Below, piece after piece: positions 8,401 to 15,727 of a stretch of 64,000 nt of DNA; positions within the stretch are counted from its first letter, which is position 1; every line of letters begins with the position of its first letter. The stretch spans positions 97,372-161,371 of the forward strand of contig NZ_BOOB01000039.1 in NCBI RefSeq assembly GCF_016863015.1. The letters run 5' to 3'. The translations under genes and the position numbers were made by a program. The notes beneath the pieces were generated by a model, which saw nothing but the letters and a program-made list of their open reading frames with translations, was not told the DNA's origin and made no database searches. The DNA is from Microbispora amethystogenes. GTDB taxonomy: Bacteria > Actinomycetota > Actinomycetes > Streptosporangiales > Streptosporangiaceae.

Positions 8401-8826
8401 TGGTGGCTCGGCGCGGTGTTCGTGCTGGTGCTGACGGCCGGGGCGGTCCGCCTGACCGGCGGCGGCGCCGGGTGGTTCTTCCGCGGGCTGGTGCTGCTCA
8501 CCGGGGTGTCGCTGCTGACGTTCGCGGTCTGGGACCCTGACGCGCGGGTGGCCGAGACTCAGCTCACGATCCGCGGCGTGGAGCGGCTCGACCACGGCTA
8601 TCTGGGCGACTTGGGGGCGGAGGCCGTGCCGATCCTGGACCGGCTGCCCGAGCCCGACCGCAGTTGCGTGCTGCGGGACGTCGTGACGGCCAACCGTCTC
8701 GACCGGCCGGACTCCTGGAACGACTGGAACCTCGCCCGCGCACGCGCCCGCCAGGTGCTGGCGAAGCGGCCGGTCCTGCCGGGCGGCGACTGCCCATCCT
8801 CGGACCGCGGATACGTCTACGACTGA
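5455..8826 (+). CDS. Histidine kinase joined in frame to DUF4173 membrane protein
   Basis: One open frame of 1123 codons encodes two proteins' worth of sequence. Residues 1-350 are a sensor kinase: two membrane helices (about 14-30 and 40-58), HAMP, an H-box NVSHELRTP with His122, the N-box LANLLDNAVRHS and G-boxes DDGPGIPPGE and GAGLGLAIAKE. Residues 360-600 are a low-complexity linker with a 40-residue repeat and PAS triplets. From about 630 to the end there are roughly ten membrane helices of the DUF4153/DUF4173 type. In many actinomycetes I believe these are separate neighbouring genes. An ATG at 6532 (codon 360) is preceded by GAAGGGG, so a second product could start there without any intervening stop. 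Either a true fusion or two in-frame products is possible. The paired regulator is directly upstream. Confidence 0.8.
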   Translation: MRPLDFLGRIKVKLGIVIVLAVVAAFVVNEVGINSGLTRDLRIAIAVALAMVMVQFLARGMIRPLREMAAAAQTIAKGRYGLRVTATSRDEVGELARAFNAMAADLAEVDRQRRELVANVSHELRTPIAGLQAVLENVVDGVSPPDLDTLGTALAQTQRLGRLVAQLLDLSRLDSGARLIEPENLDLASLCRQAVSEASIARDDVTVESAVPPGTVLAADPALLAQVLANLLDNAVRHSPPGGRVRVETRAAGPAVEISVIDDGPGIPPGERARVFERFSRLDAGRAADAGGAGLGLAIAKEIAELHGGTITVADPPPERNGHAPAEGCRMVVALPRHRDPATGEGPDAPLHAGERRGTMNAKQAGEGRPGDQHEAAGPPAAPREAGLRNGALVDGALTDGGAERGAVAAGPAERHDVVPAAPAEAGVRDGLLVDGNAGRGVSTAGHGEHGVVSAVPASPASPASPVRPDGDSAREHAMDDVRDGTRGAERGEEHRQGVMASWGEGRTGRGPASPPAGSAAGPPVTWPYAALAQARAGRSARAALGAGLGMVGGFLAGLIAAAVLGVYGEGLLGAAAILLFTVGGAAAGAAFGSSPVHRYSGAPHGTQQGTPGEAPQEETPWSEAPAYVPPPLFPRPDLPDAPRWLLPAAAAAGLVAAVALPYASAGLGSVLTAVALGAAAFPAVLPRRRGRLTPWTVALGLLAYALVAVALFRDAEWLVAPVLLAAFAVGSLALSGGGRGWLGVIRGGISVVFAMLPVPWFLAGPVRDLARRSRVLPTLVGAAVTVVLLGVFGLLFASADAVFSAFVGDLLRTPDWAWDLPYRIFVFCVFAVLAVAAVLVGLRPVAEPAPPDLRMSLGRQVWMIPLIGLNLLFAAFVTVQITVLFGGSRRVLSTAGLTYAEYARSGFFELVTVSVFVLGIVAGAVALLRRQSRADRRLLAALLGLLCAFTLVVLASALHRLGLYTDAYGLSRLRASVEATIWWLGAVFVLVLTAGAVRLTGGGAGWFFRGLVLLTGVSLLTFAVWDPDARVAETQLTIRGVERLDHGYLGDLGAEAVPILDRLPEPDRSCVLRDVVTANRLDRPDSWNDWNLARARARQVLAKRPVLPGGDCPSSDRGYVYD
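6591..6830 (+). repeat. Two-copy 120-bp tandem repeat in linker
   Basis: The segment starting CCGGCCGCGCCT at 6592 recurs, imperfectly, exactly 120 bp later at 6712 as CCGGCTGCGCCT. Both copies encode a GLRNG/GVRDG...LVDG pattern. A short CCCGCGTCT triplet run (Pro-Ala-Ser) follows near 6825-6855. It lies in the linker between the kinase and the DUF4173 part, suggesting a tolerant, disordered spacer. Confidence 0.7.
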
Positions 8827-8990
8827 CCCGAGCCCGACCGGTCCCGTGCCCGACCGACCCCAAGCCGACTGATCCCGTGCCCGACCGACCCCAAGCCGAC
8901 TGATCCCGTGTCCGAGTGGCCCCAGGCCGACCGACCCTGTGCCCGACCGATCCCGTGCCCGACCGACAGTACGCCCGACTGGCTCACGCT
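8820..8990. repeat. 31-bp tandem repeat array after DUF4173 gene
   Basis: A 31-bp unit (core CGACCGACCCCAAGCCGACT) repeats with exact 31-bp spacing from 8820, 8851, 8882 and 8913, with a decayed copy after 8944. The first copy overlaps the stop codon of the gene. The 8827-9087 stretch holds nothing else I can support. Copies two and three are almost identical, so the array is probably young. Confidence 0.75.
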
Positions 8991-9087
8991 CGGGGTCCGC
9001 GTACCCGGCTCTGGTTACGGTGCGCAGGCCATGACCTGAGCACCGCAACGTGAGCGCCGTAATTGAGCACTGTGGCCTGAGCGTGGT

Positions 9088-9954
9088 TCAGCCCGCGAGG
9101 ACCTGGCGTAGTGTGACGGCGAAGTTGTCGGGGTCGCCCGGCGCGCCGAACGTGTCGTCGAGGAACCCGCCGTGGTTGCTGGGGAACGTCACGGGCTCGG
9201 TGCCGAGCCGCTCGGCGACCGCCAGGCCCCCGCGACAGGCCAGCTGCCCCTCCGACTCGACGCCGACGCCGACCACGACGCGGGTCGGGGCCGCGCGCAG
9301 CGCCTCGAAGTCGGGCTCGTAGTGGGTGCAGGTCACGAGGTTCTGCGCGAACAGCGGGTCCTCGCGGGTGCCGTCGTCCTCGGCCGGCAGCCCGAAGTCG
9401 GCCGGGTTCGGCCTGGGCTGGTCGGCGAAGTCCGCCGGGATCTCGCCCTGGTGGCTGACGATCGCGATGAACTTCACCATCGCCGGGCCGAAGCCCTCCT
9501 TGTCGTACGTCTGCCGGATGTCGGCGACGGCGGCGAGCGCCTGCTCCCGGTCGGGCAGCAGCCGGGCGGTGGGGGGCTCGTGCGCGACGAGCGTGCGCAC
9601 CTGCTCCGGATGCCGGGCCACGAGCGCGAGCCCGTTGACCGCGCCGCCGCTGCTGGCGAAGATGTCCACGGGCCCGCCGCCGAGCGCGTCGATCAGCCGG
9701 TGCAGGTCGTCGGCGTGCAGCTCGGGCGTCGACTCGGCGGCGCCGTCGGTGCGGGTGCTCCGCTCGATCCCGCGGGGGTCGTAGGTCACCACCGTGCGAT
9801 CCTCGAAGTGCCCCGCCAGGGCGGTGAACCCCCGCGCGTCCATCGGAGATCCGATCATCAGCAGGATCGGCGCGTCGCTCTCCCCGGCCTCGCGCACGTC
9901 GTAGTACAGGGTGCAGCCGGGCACCTCAAGGGTGTGGGTCCTGGGCTCGGTCAC
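9088..9954 (-). CDS. Alpha/beta-fold hydrolase
   Basis: This 288-aa cytosolic alpha/beta hydrolase starts at a GTG at 9954, preceded by AGAGGAG at good spacing; longer in-frame starts lack one. Near the N-terminus it has the LLMIGSPMDARGF strand and oxyanion loop in place of the usual HG motif. The nucleophile elbow is FASSGGAVNG, so the nucleophile is a Ser in SSGG, an unusual elbow compared with GxSxG. The RGIERSTRTDG segment resembles the DxRG.G.S region of this superfamily, and the conserved late His is in SNHGGF. Substrate unknown. It follows the TPR gene but is separated by 129 bases. Confidence 0.82.
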   Translation of the reverse strand: MTEPRTHTLEVPGCTLYYDVREAGESDAPILLMIGSPMDARGFTALAGHFEDRTVVTYDPRGIERSTRTDGAAESTPELHADDLHRLIDALGGGPVDIFASSGGAVNGLALVARHPEQVRTLVAHEPPTARLLPDREQALAAVADIRQTYDKEGFGPAMVKFIAIVSHQGEIPADFADQPRPNPADFGLPAEDDGTREDPLFAQNLVTCTHYEPDFEALRAAPTRVVVGVGVESEGQLACRGGLAVAERLGTEPVTFPSNHGGFLDDTFGAPGDPDNFAVTLRQVLAG

Positions 9955-10083
9955 GTGCTCGCTCCTCTTCGGCGGGTGGAATCGGACCGGCGGAAGCGAG
10001 AGCTCTCCATCACGGTCAGTCACACCCTATATCGAACACTCCATCGAATGCGGCCCGAACGGCGAATCGGAGCGGCGCAATCG

Positions 10084-10725
10084 TCACAGGGCCGCGCGGG
10101 CCTCCGCGACCTGCCGCGCGACTCCCTCGGCGCCGCTCTCCTCGGCGAGCTGTGCCGCCTCGCCGAGCAGCCGCAGGGCGTCCTCCCCGCGGTGCTGCGC
10201 GGCGGCGATGTAGGCCAGCCCGACCAGGTTGGCGGCGACGCCCGGCTGGAAACCGATCTCCCGGCGCAGCCGCGCCGACTCCTCCAGAAGCTCCCGCGCC
10301 GGCTCCAGCCGTCCGGCCAGATGCTCGGCGATACCCAGATGCCTGAGCGCGTACGACATCGTCAGCGTGTCGCCGGTCGCCTCGGCGAGTTCGTACGACC
10401 GCCGCAACGCGGCCCCGGCCGCCTCGTGGTCGCGCCGCACGACCTGCTGGAAGCAGCCGATCCAGAAGAGCGCCTCGCCCTCGCCGCGCAGGTCGCCGAG
10501 CCGCCGGTAGAGATCGGCGGCGCGTTCGAACAGGTCCTGCTCGCGGGGGTCCTCCTCGCCGCTCTCCAGGAACCGCGCGTGGACGACCCGCCCGCGCGCC
10601 AGGGCGAGATCGGCCTCGACCGCGTCCAGCTCCCGACCGGCGTCGGCGAGAGCCGAGGCGTCGCCGCCGAAGACCGCCCGCTCGTAGAGGGTTCCGGCCC
10701 GTTCGAGCCGTGGGTCGCCGCTCAT
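10084..10725 (-). CDS. Tetratricopeptide-repeat protein
   Basis: This 213-aa protein is built of helical pairs of TPR type, for example QDLFERAADLYRRLGDLRGE, GAALRRSYELAEATGD and ARELLEESARLRREIG, with typical Gly/Ala/Pro spacing. It has no signal peptide, membrane segment or enzymatic motif, so it is probably a cytosolic scaffold. AGAGGGG precedes the ATG at 10725. It is divergent from the CxCxxC protein gene; a TGATCAC inverted repeat lies between them. Partner unknown. Confidence 0.75.
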   Translation of the reverse strand: MSGDPRLERAGTLYERAVFGGDASALADAGRELDAVEADLALARGRVVHARFLESGEEDPREQDLFERAADLYRRLGDLRGEGEALFWIGCFQQVVRRDHEAAGAALRRSYELAEATGDTLTMSYALRHLGIAEHLAGRLEPARELLEESARLRREIGFQPGVAANLVGLAYIAAAQHRGEDALRLLGEAAQLAEESGAEGVARQVAEARAAL

Positions 10726-10740
10726 GCTCGGTCCCCTCTG

Positions 10741-10761
10741 TGATCACCAGTGCTGTGATCA
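10741..10761. promoter_or_regulatory. Inverted repeat in divergent promoter region
   Basis: TGATCAC (10741-10747) and GTGATCA (10755-10761) form a perfect 7-bp inverted repeat with a 7-bp spacer. It lies 16 bp upstream of the TPR gene start and 89 bp upstream of the divergent gene, where an operator would be expected. No regulator is encoded next to it. Confidence 0.45.
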
Positions 10762-10849
10762 TCGGTGCGAGGCCGCGAGTCTACTCCCGGGACGGTGTCC
10801 AGTACGATCCACGAGGTGGTCGGGAGAGGGCGAGGGGGGCCGCTGATCG

Positions 10850-12046
10850 ATGGACAGCGCTCTGTACGTCTTCGTCGAGGACCTGCGCGCCGAGGGAGTG
10901 CGCGGGCTGCTCGACCGGGCCTCCACGTACGGCGTACGCGGCGTCGCGGTGGCCGCGGCCTATCACCAGGCCAGGGACGTCACCCCGCACGGCGCCACAC
11001 GGCTGACGCTGCGCGGTGACGGCGTCCACTTCCCACCGCCGGAGGATCTGTTCGGCGGGCTGCGCCTGGCTCCGCCCGTGCAGCCGGGGGCGGACGACCG
11101 GCCGGTAGAGGAACTGCGCGCGGCCTGCGCCGAACGGGGGATGCGGCTGCACGGCTGGACGGTCTTCCTGCGCAACGCCGCGATCGGCCTGGCCTGCCCC
11201 GACGTGACGGTGGAGAACTGCTTCGGCGACCGCGGCGCTCCGACTGACCTGTGTCCCGCGCACCCCGACGTGCGGGCGTACGCCGTGGCGCTGGCCCGGG
11301 CCGTCGCCCGGCAGGGGGTGGACACGGTCGTGGCCGAGTCGCTGCACTTCGCGCCCTTCGGCTACGAGCGGTGCTCGGTGCCGCTCGGCCCGATGGACGC
11401 CTTCCTGTTCGGCCTGTGCTTCTGCCCCCACTGCATGAGCCGGGCCGCCGACCTCGGGGTGAACGCCGAGACGGCGAGGCAGGAGTGCGCGAGGATCGTC
11501 GGGGGCGTGCTGGACGGCGATCCCCCGGCGGAGGGCGAGGTCACGCGGGCGGCGCTGACGGCCTACGCGGGACCGGAGGCGGTGGCGTACGCGCGGGCCC
11601 GCTCCGAGAGCGTCACCTCGCTGGTGGGAGAGGTCGCGGCCGCAGTCACGGCGGAGGGCGCGCGGCTGACGTTCACGGACGCGACGGGAGCGGCGAAGGG
11701 CTACGCCCACGGGCTGCCCTCGGCCGGTCTGGCCGCGCACGACTCCTGGCAGCTCGGGATCGACCTGGTCGCGCTCGGCGACATCGTCCCGTCGTTCGCG
11801 GTCCTCGGCTACGCCCGGGACCCCGCCCGGATCGCCGACGACGTCGCCGCCTACCGCCGGTCGATCGGCAAGAACCCCGAACTGCGCGTCGTGCTGCGAC
11901 CGGGCGCCCCCGACACCGACTCGGCCGACCGGCTCGCCGCCAAGGTCCGCGCCGCCCGTACGGCCGGGGCAGGCGCGGCCGACTTCCACGCATACGGCCT
12001 GGCCTCCTTCGACGCGCTCGCCCGCATCACCGGCGCGCTCGCCTGA
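10850..12046 (+). CDS. Uncharacterised protein with CxCxxC motif, TIM-barrel-like
   Basis: This 398-aa cytosolic protein is not one I can name. Its sequence alternates short beta-strand and helix stretches (GVRGVAVAAAYH, MRLHGWTVFL, GVDTVVAESLHF, LRVVLRPG), suggesting a TIM barrel of the kind seen in putative glycoside hydrolases. A compact cysteine cluster, FGLCFCPHCM near residue 187-192, looks like a metal or structural site and is found in some uncharacterised barrel proteins. Acidic residues that could be catalytic occur in VVAESLHF and FTDATG. No signal peptide is present. The ATG at 10850 follows a G-rich stretch about 12 bases away. Enzyme activity is a guess. Confidence 0.6.
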   Translation: MDSALYVFVEDLRAEGVRGLLDRASTYGVRGVAVAAAYHQARDVTPHGATRLTLRGDGVHFPPPEDLFGGLRLAPPVQPGADDRPVEELRAACAERGMRLHGWTVFLRNAAIGLACPDVTVENCFGDRGAPTDLCPAHPDVRAYAVALARAVARQGVDTVVAESLHFAPFGYERCSVPLGPMDAFLFGLCFCPHCMSRAADLGVNAETARQECARIVGGVLDGDPPAEGEVTRAALTAYAGPEAVAYARARSESVTSLVGEVAAAVTAEGARLTFTDATGAAKGYAHGLPSAGLAAHDSWQLGIDLVALGDIVPSFAVLGYARDPARIADDVAAYRRSIGKNPELRVVLRPGAPDTDSADRLAAKVRAARTAGAGAADFHAYGLASFDALARITGALA

Positions 12047-12075
12047 AGCCCGAACCGCGCCGCTGGATGGGCCGA

Positions 12076-12720
12076 TCACCCGCCCGCCGGCGCTGATATC
12101 AGGGCGTCGGCGAGGGCGGCGAGACCGGCGGTGACCCGGGCCGCGTCGCACTCGCGCAGCACGGCGGTGACGTGCTCGGCGGCGAGCGGGGCGAGCAGCG
12201 CGTGGGCGAGGTAGTCGGCGTCCGCGCCGGGGCGTGCCTCGGCGAGCAGGATCGCCAGGTGGCGGTGCCAGAAACGGTAGGCGCCGATCCGATACCTGGC
12301 TCCGGGGCTCGCGGTCTCGGAGACGCGCAGCAGATCGAGGTATTCGACGAGGTAGTCGGCGTAGGCCGCGACGAACGCCCGCACCCGGTCGCCCGCTGAG
12401 GCGCCGGGCCCCAGCGGCGGCGGCCCGGACAGGATGCGCTCCTGCAGGTCCCGTTCCTTGTCGTCGAGCAGGGCCGCCACGAGCCCCGACTTGTCCCCGA
12501 ACCGGCGGAACAGCGTGCCCTTGCCCACCCCGGCCTCCGCCGCCACCGCGTCCATCGAGACGGCCTCGACCCCGTGCTCGCGGAACAGCTTCGCCGCCGC
12601 CTCCTGCACCCGTCGCCGGTTGCGGGCGGCGTCGGCACGCTCGCGGGGCGGGTCGGCCAGCAGGGAGGTGAGGTCTCTTGACGAACCGGACTGTGGTCCG
12701 CTAATTTCTGAGCTGTTCAC
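12076..12720 (-). CDS. TetR-family repressor, divergent from rhodanese
   Basis: This 214-aa TetR regulator has an N-terminal helix-turn-helix (VSMDAVAAEAGVGKGTLFRRFGDK) preceded by an Arg-rich helix, and a helical ligand domain. I chose the GTG at 12720 because a -10 box TACAGT (12734-12729) and a -35 TTGCGT (12757-12752) with a 17-bp spacer end 8 bases before it, consistent with a leaderless message. Two GGACTGT(A/G)GTCC palindromes overlap this promoter and the divergent one, so it probably represses itself and the rhodanese gene. The 12-residue tail before the helix-turn-helix is Ser/Asp-rich. The inducer is unknown. Confidence 0.85.
   Translation of the reverse strand: MNSSEISGPQSGSSRDLTSLLADPPRERADAARNRRRVQEAAAKLFREHGVEAVSMDAVAAEAGVGKGTLFRRFGDKSGLVAALLDDKERDLQERILSGPPPLGPGASAGDRVRAFVAAYADYLVEYLDLLRVSETASPGARYRIGAYRFWHRHLAILLAEARPGADADYLAHALLAPLAAEHVTAVLRECDAARVTAGLAALADALISAPAGG
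12678..12707 (+). promoter_or_regulatory. Promoter with embedded operator, rhodanese gene
   Basis: TTGACG (12678-12683), an 18-bp spacer and TAATTT (12702-12707) form a good promoter for the rhodanese gene. The palindrome CGGACTGTGGTCCG (12687-12700) fills the spacer exactly. A repressor bound there would block polymerase. The promoter lies within the first codons of the tetR gene. Confidence 0.65.
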
Positions 12721-12725
12721 ACAAA

Positions 12726-12757
12726 CGGACTGTAGTCCAGTTAATTGGAGGACGCAA
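12726..12757 (-). promoter_or_regulatory. tetR promoter overlapping second operator
   Basis: On the minus strand, TTGCGT (12757-12752), a 17-bp spacer and TACAGT (12734-12729) form the tetR promoter. The palindrome CGGACTGTAGTCCAG (12726-12740) covers its -10 box and is a second copy of the site at 12687-12700, 39 bp centre to centre. Confidence 0.6.
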
Positions 12758-13095
12758 TGACCGCGCTCATCAGCAGGGACGAGCTCAAGGCCGCGATCGA
12801 CGCCAGCGCCGTCACCGTCGTCGACGCGCTCGGCGGCGACTACTACGCCCAGCAGCACCTTCCGGGAGCGATTTCGCTCACGGAGGCGGAGGTGGCCGAG
12901 CGGGCCGCCGAACTGCTCCCGGACAGGAACGCCCCGATCGTCACCTACTGCTCGAACCCCTCCTGCCCCAACAGTCAGGCCGTGGCCAACCGGCTGACCG
13001 CGCTCGGATACACCGACGTGCGCAAGTATCGGGAAGGCATCCAGGACTGGGTCGAGGCCGGCCTGCCGGTGGAGTCCCTCACCACGGCGTCCTGA
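12757..13095 (+). CDS. Rhodanese-domain protein
   Basis: This 112-aa single-domain rhodanese has the substrate-loop Cys65 in TYCSNPSCPNS and the HLPGAISL motif typical of the family. Rhodaneses move sulfane sulfur or act in thiol redox chemistry. A further Cys (Cys70) in the loop could form a disulfide, which is unusual and may suit a redox role. The ATG at 12757 follows TTGGAGGAC. Control by the divergent TetR protein is likely from the operators, so the inducer may be a reactive sulfur or electrophile species; that last point is inference. Confidence 0.88.
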   Translation: MTALISRDELKAAIDASAVTVVDALGGDYYAQQHLPGAISLTEAEVAERAAELLPDRNAPIVTYCSNPSCPNSQAVANRLTALGYTDVRKYREGIQDWVEAGLPVESLTTAS

Positions 13096-13124
13096 CCGTT
13101 CGGGGTCCTGACCCTTCCGTACGC

Positions 13125-14120
13125 TCAGGCGGAGTCGCGGACGACCAGCTCGGTGGGGAGGACCACGGAGGCGGCCGGGCCGCCCCGCAGGAGGCCGAGC
13201 AGCAGCCGGACCATCGCGGCGGCCTGCTCGCTGACCGGGTGCCTGATCGTGGTGAGCGGCGGCTCGGTGTAGCGGGCCGCCTCGATGTCGTCGAAGCCGA
13301 CGACCGCCACGTCGTCCGGCACCCGGCGGCCCGCCTGACGCAGGGCCTGCAGCGCCCCGATCGCCATGAGGTCGTTGGCCACGAACACGGCGTCGAGGTG
13401 CGGGTCGTCCTGGAGCAGGTGGCGCATGGCGACGGCGCCGGACTGCCGGGTGAAGTCGCCGACGGCGACGATCGAGCGGCGGTCGGAGTCGCGCAGCGCG
13501 TCGCGGTAGCCCGTGAGCCGGTCCTGGCCGCCGATCATGTCCTGCGGGCCGGCGATCGTGGCGATGCGCCGCCGGCCCCGGTCCAGCAGGTGGCGCACCG
13601 CCTTCTCCGCGCCGCCCACGTTGTCGTTGTCCACGTACGGCAGGGGCACGGGGACGGCCGGCCTGCCGTACGAGACGACGGGGACACCCATCCGCGCGAG
13701 GGCGGCGGGCAGCGGGTCGGCGCCGTGCATGGAGATCAGCATGACCCCGTCGACGTGGCCGCCGGCGACGTAGCGCTCGATCCTCGCGTGGCTCTTGGGA
13801 GAGCCGGCGAGCATCAGCACGACCTGCCGGTCGGCGGCCTCCAGCTCAAGGCTGGCCGACCGGATGACCGTGGAGAACATCGGGTCCTCGGAGAAGACCC
13901 GGGTGGGCGGCTCCGACACCACCAGCGCGACCGAGTCCGTCCGCTGGGTGACGAGGCTGCGCGCCGCCGAGTTGGGGACGTATCCCAGCTCGTCGACGGC
14001 GCGCATGACGGCATCCCTGATCTGCGGGGTCACCGTCAGCTGCCCGTTGACGACCCGGGAGACGGTCGCGCGGGACACTCCCGCCCGCGCCGCGACCGCC
14101 TCCAGCGTGGGTCGTTTCAT
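13125..14120 (-). CDS. LacI-family regulator of beta-glucan genes
   Basis: This 331-aa LacI/GalR regulator has the helix-turn-helix TLEVAARAGVSRATVSRVVNG-type N-terminus, a hinge with AARSL, and a periplasmic-binding-like sugar domain (VDGVMLIS, GGAEKAVRHLLDRGRRRIA, VVGFDDIEAARYTEPPLTT). It lies 24 bases after the GH1 gene in the same direction, so they probably form an operon. Its family members in actinomycetes (CebR type) bind sites like TGGGAGCGCTCCCA. Close matches precede the GH1/GH81 pair and the GH16 gene, so it most likely represses all three and responds to a short beta-glucoside. That assignment is inference from site and position. Confidence 0.9.
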   Translation of the reverse strand: MKRPTLEAVAARAGVSRATVSRVVNGQLTVTPQIRDAVMRAVDELGYVPNSAARSLVTQRTDSVALVVSEPPTRVFSEDPMFSTVIRSASLELEAADRQVVLMLAGSPKSHARIERYVAGGHVDGVMLISMHGADPLPAALARMGVPVVSYGRPAVPVPLPYVDNDNVGGAEKAVRHLLDRGRRRIATIAGPQDMIGGQDRLTGYRDALRDSDRRSIVAVGDFTRQSGAVAMRHLLQDDPHLDAVFVANDLMAIGALQALRQAGRRVPDDVAVVGFDDIEAARYTEPPLTTIRHPVSEQAAAMVRLLLGLLRGGPAASVVLPTELVVRDSA

Positions 14121-14144
14121 GCGTCACCCTGTTTCATCGATCCC

Positions 14145-15524
<1,380 letters not shown>

Positions 15525-15558
15525 CCCTTCACAGCTCCCTGCACGATTCCTCCAACGA

Positions 15559-15652
15559 GAGAGAGCGCTCTCGCGCTCGCCGTGAAACTTTCCTTGCGCG
15601 TTGACAGCCTATTTCAGCACGCCTAGCGTCAACCACGCTGAGAGCGCTTCCA
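15559..15652. promoter_or_regulatory. Divergent control region with two LacI-type operators
   Basis: A perfect palindrome GAGAGCGCTCTC (15561-15572) and TGAGAGCGCTTCCA (15639-15652) resemble the CebR-type site. A plus-strand promoter, TTGACA (15601-15606), 17-bp spacer, TAGCGT (15624-15629), lies between them and should drive the GH81 gene. A GAAACTTTC motif (15584-15592), like those before the xylanase genes, is also present. Confidence 0.7.
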
Positions 15653-15727
15653 GAAGTGCTGCCGGGTCGTGCCGCCGAATCCCGGAACGCCTCCCGCAGT
15701 CGTCGAACCCCCCAGCGGAGGTCGCCC

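Noticed and set aside
8820..8990. Repeat array considered as a CRISPR
   Set aside because: Units are contiguous with no spacers and there are no cas genes.
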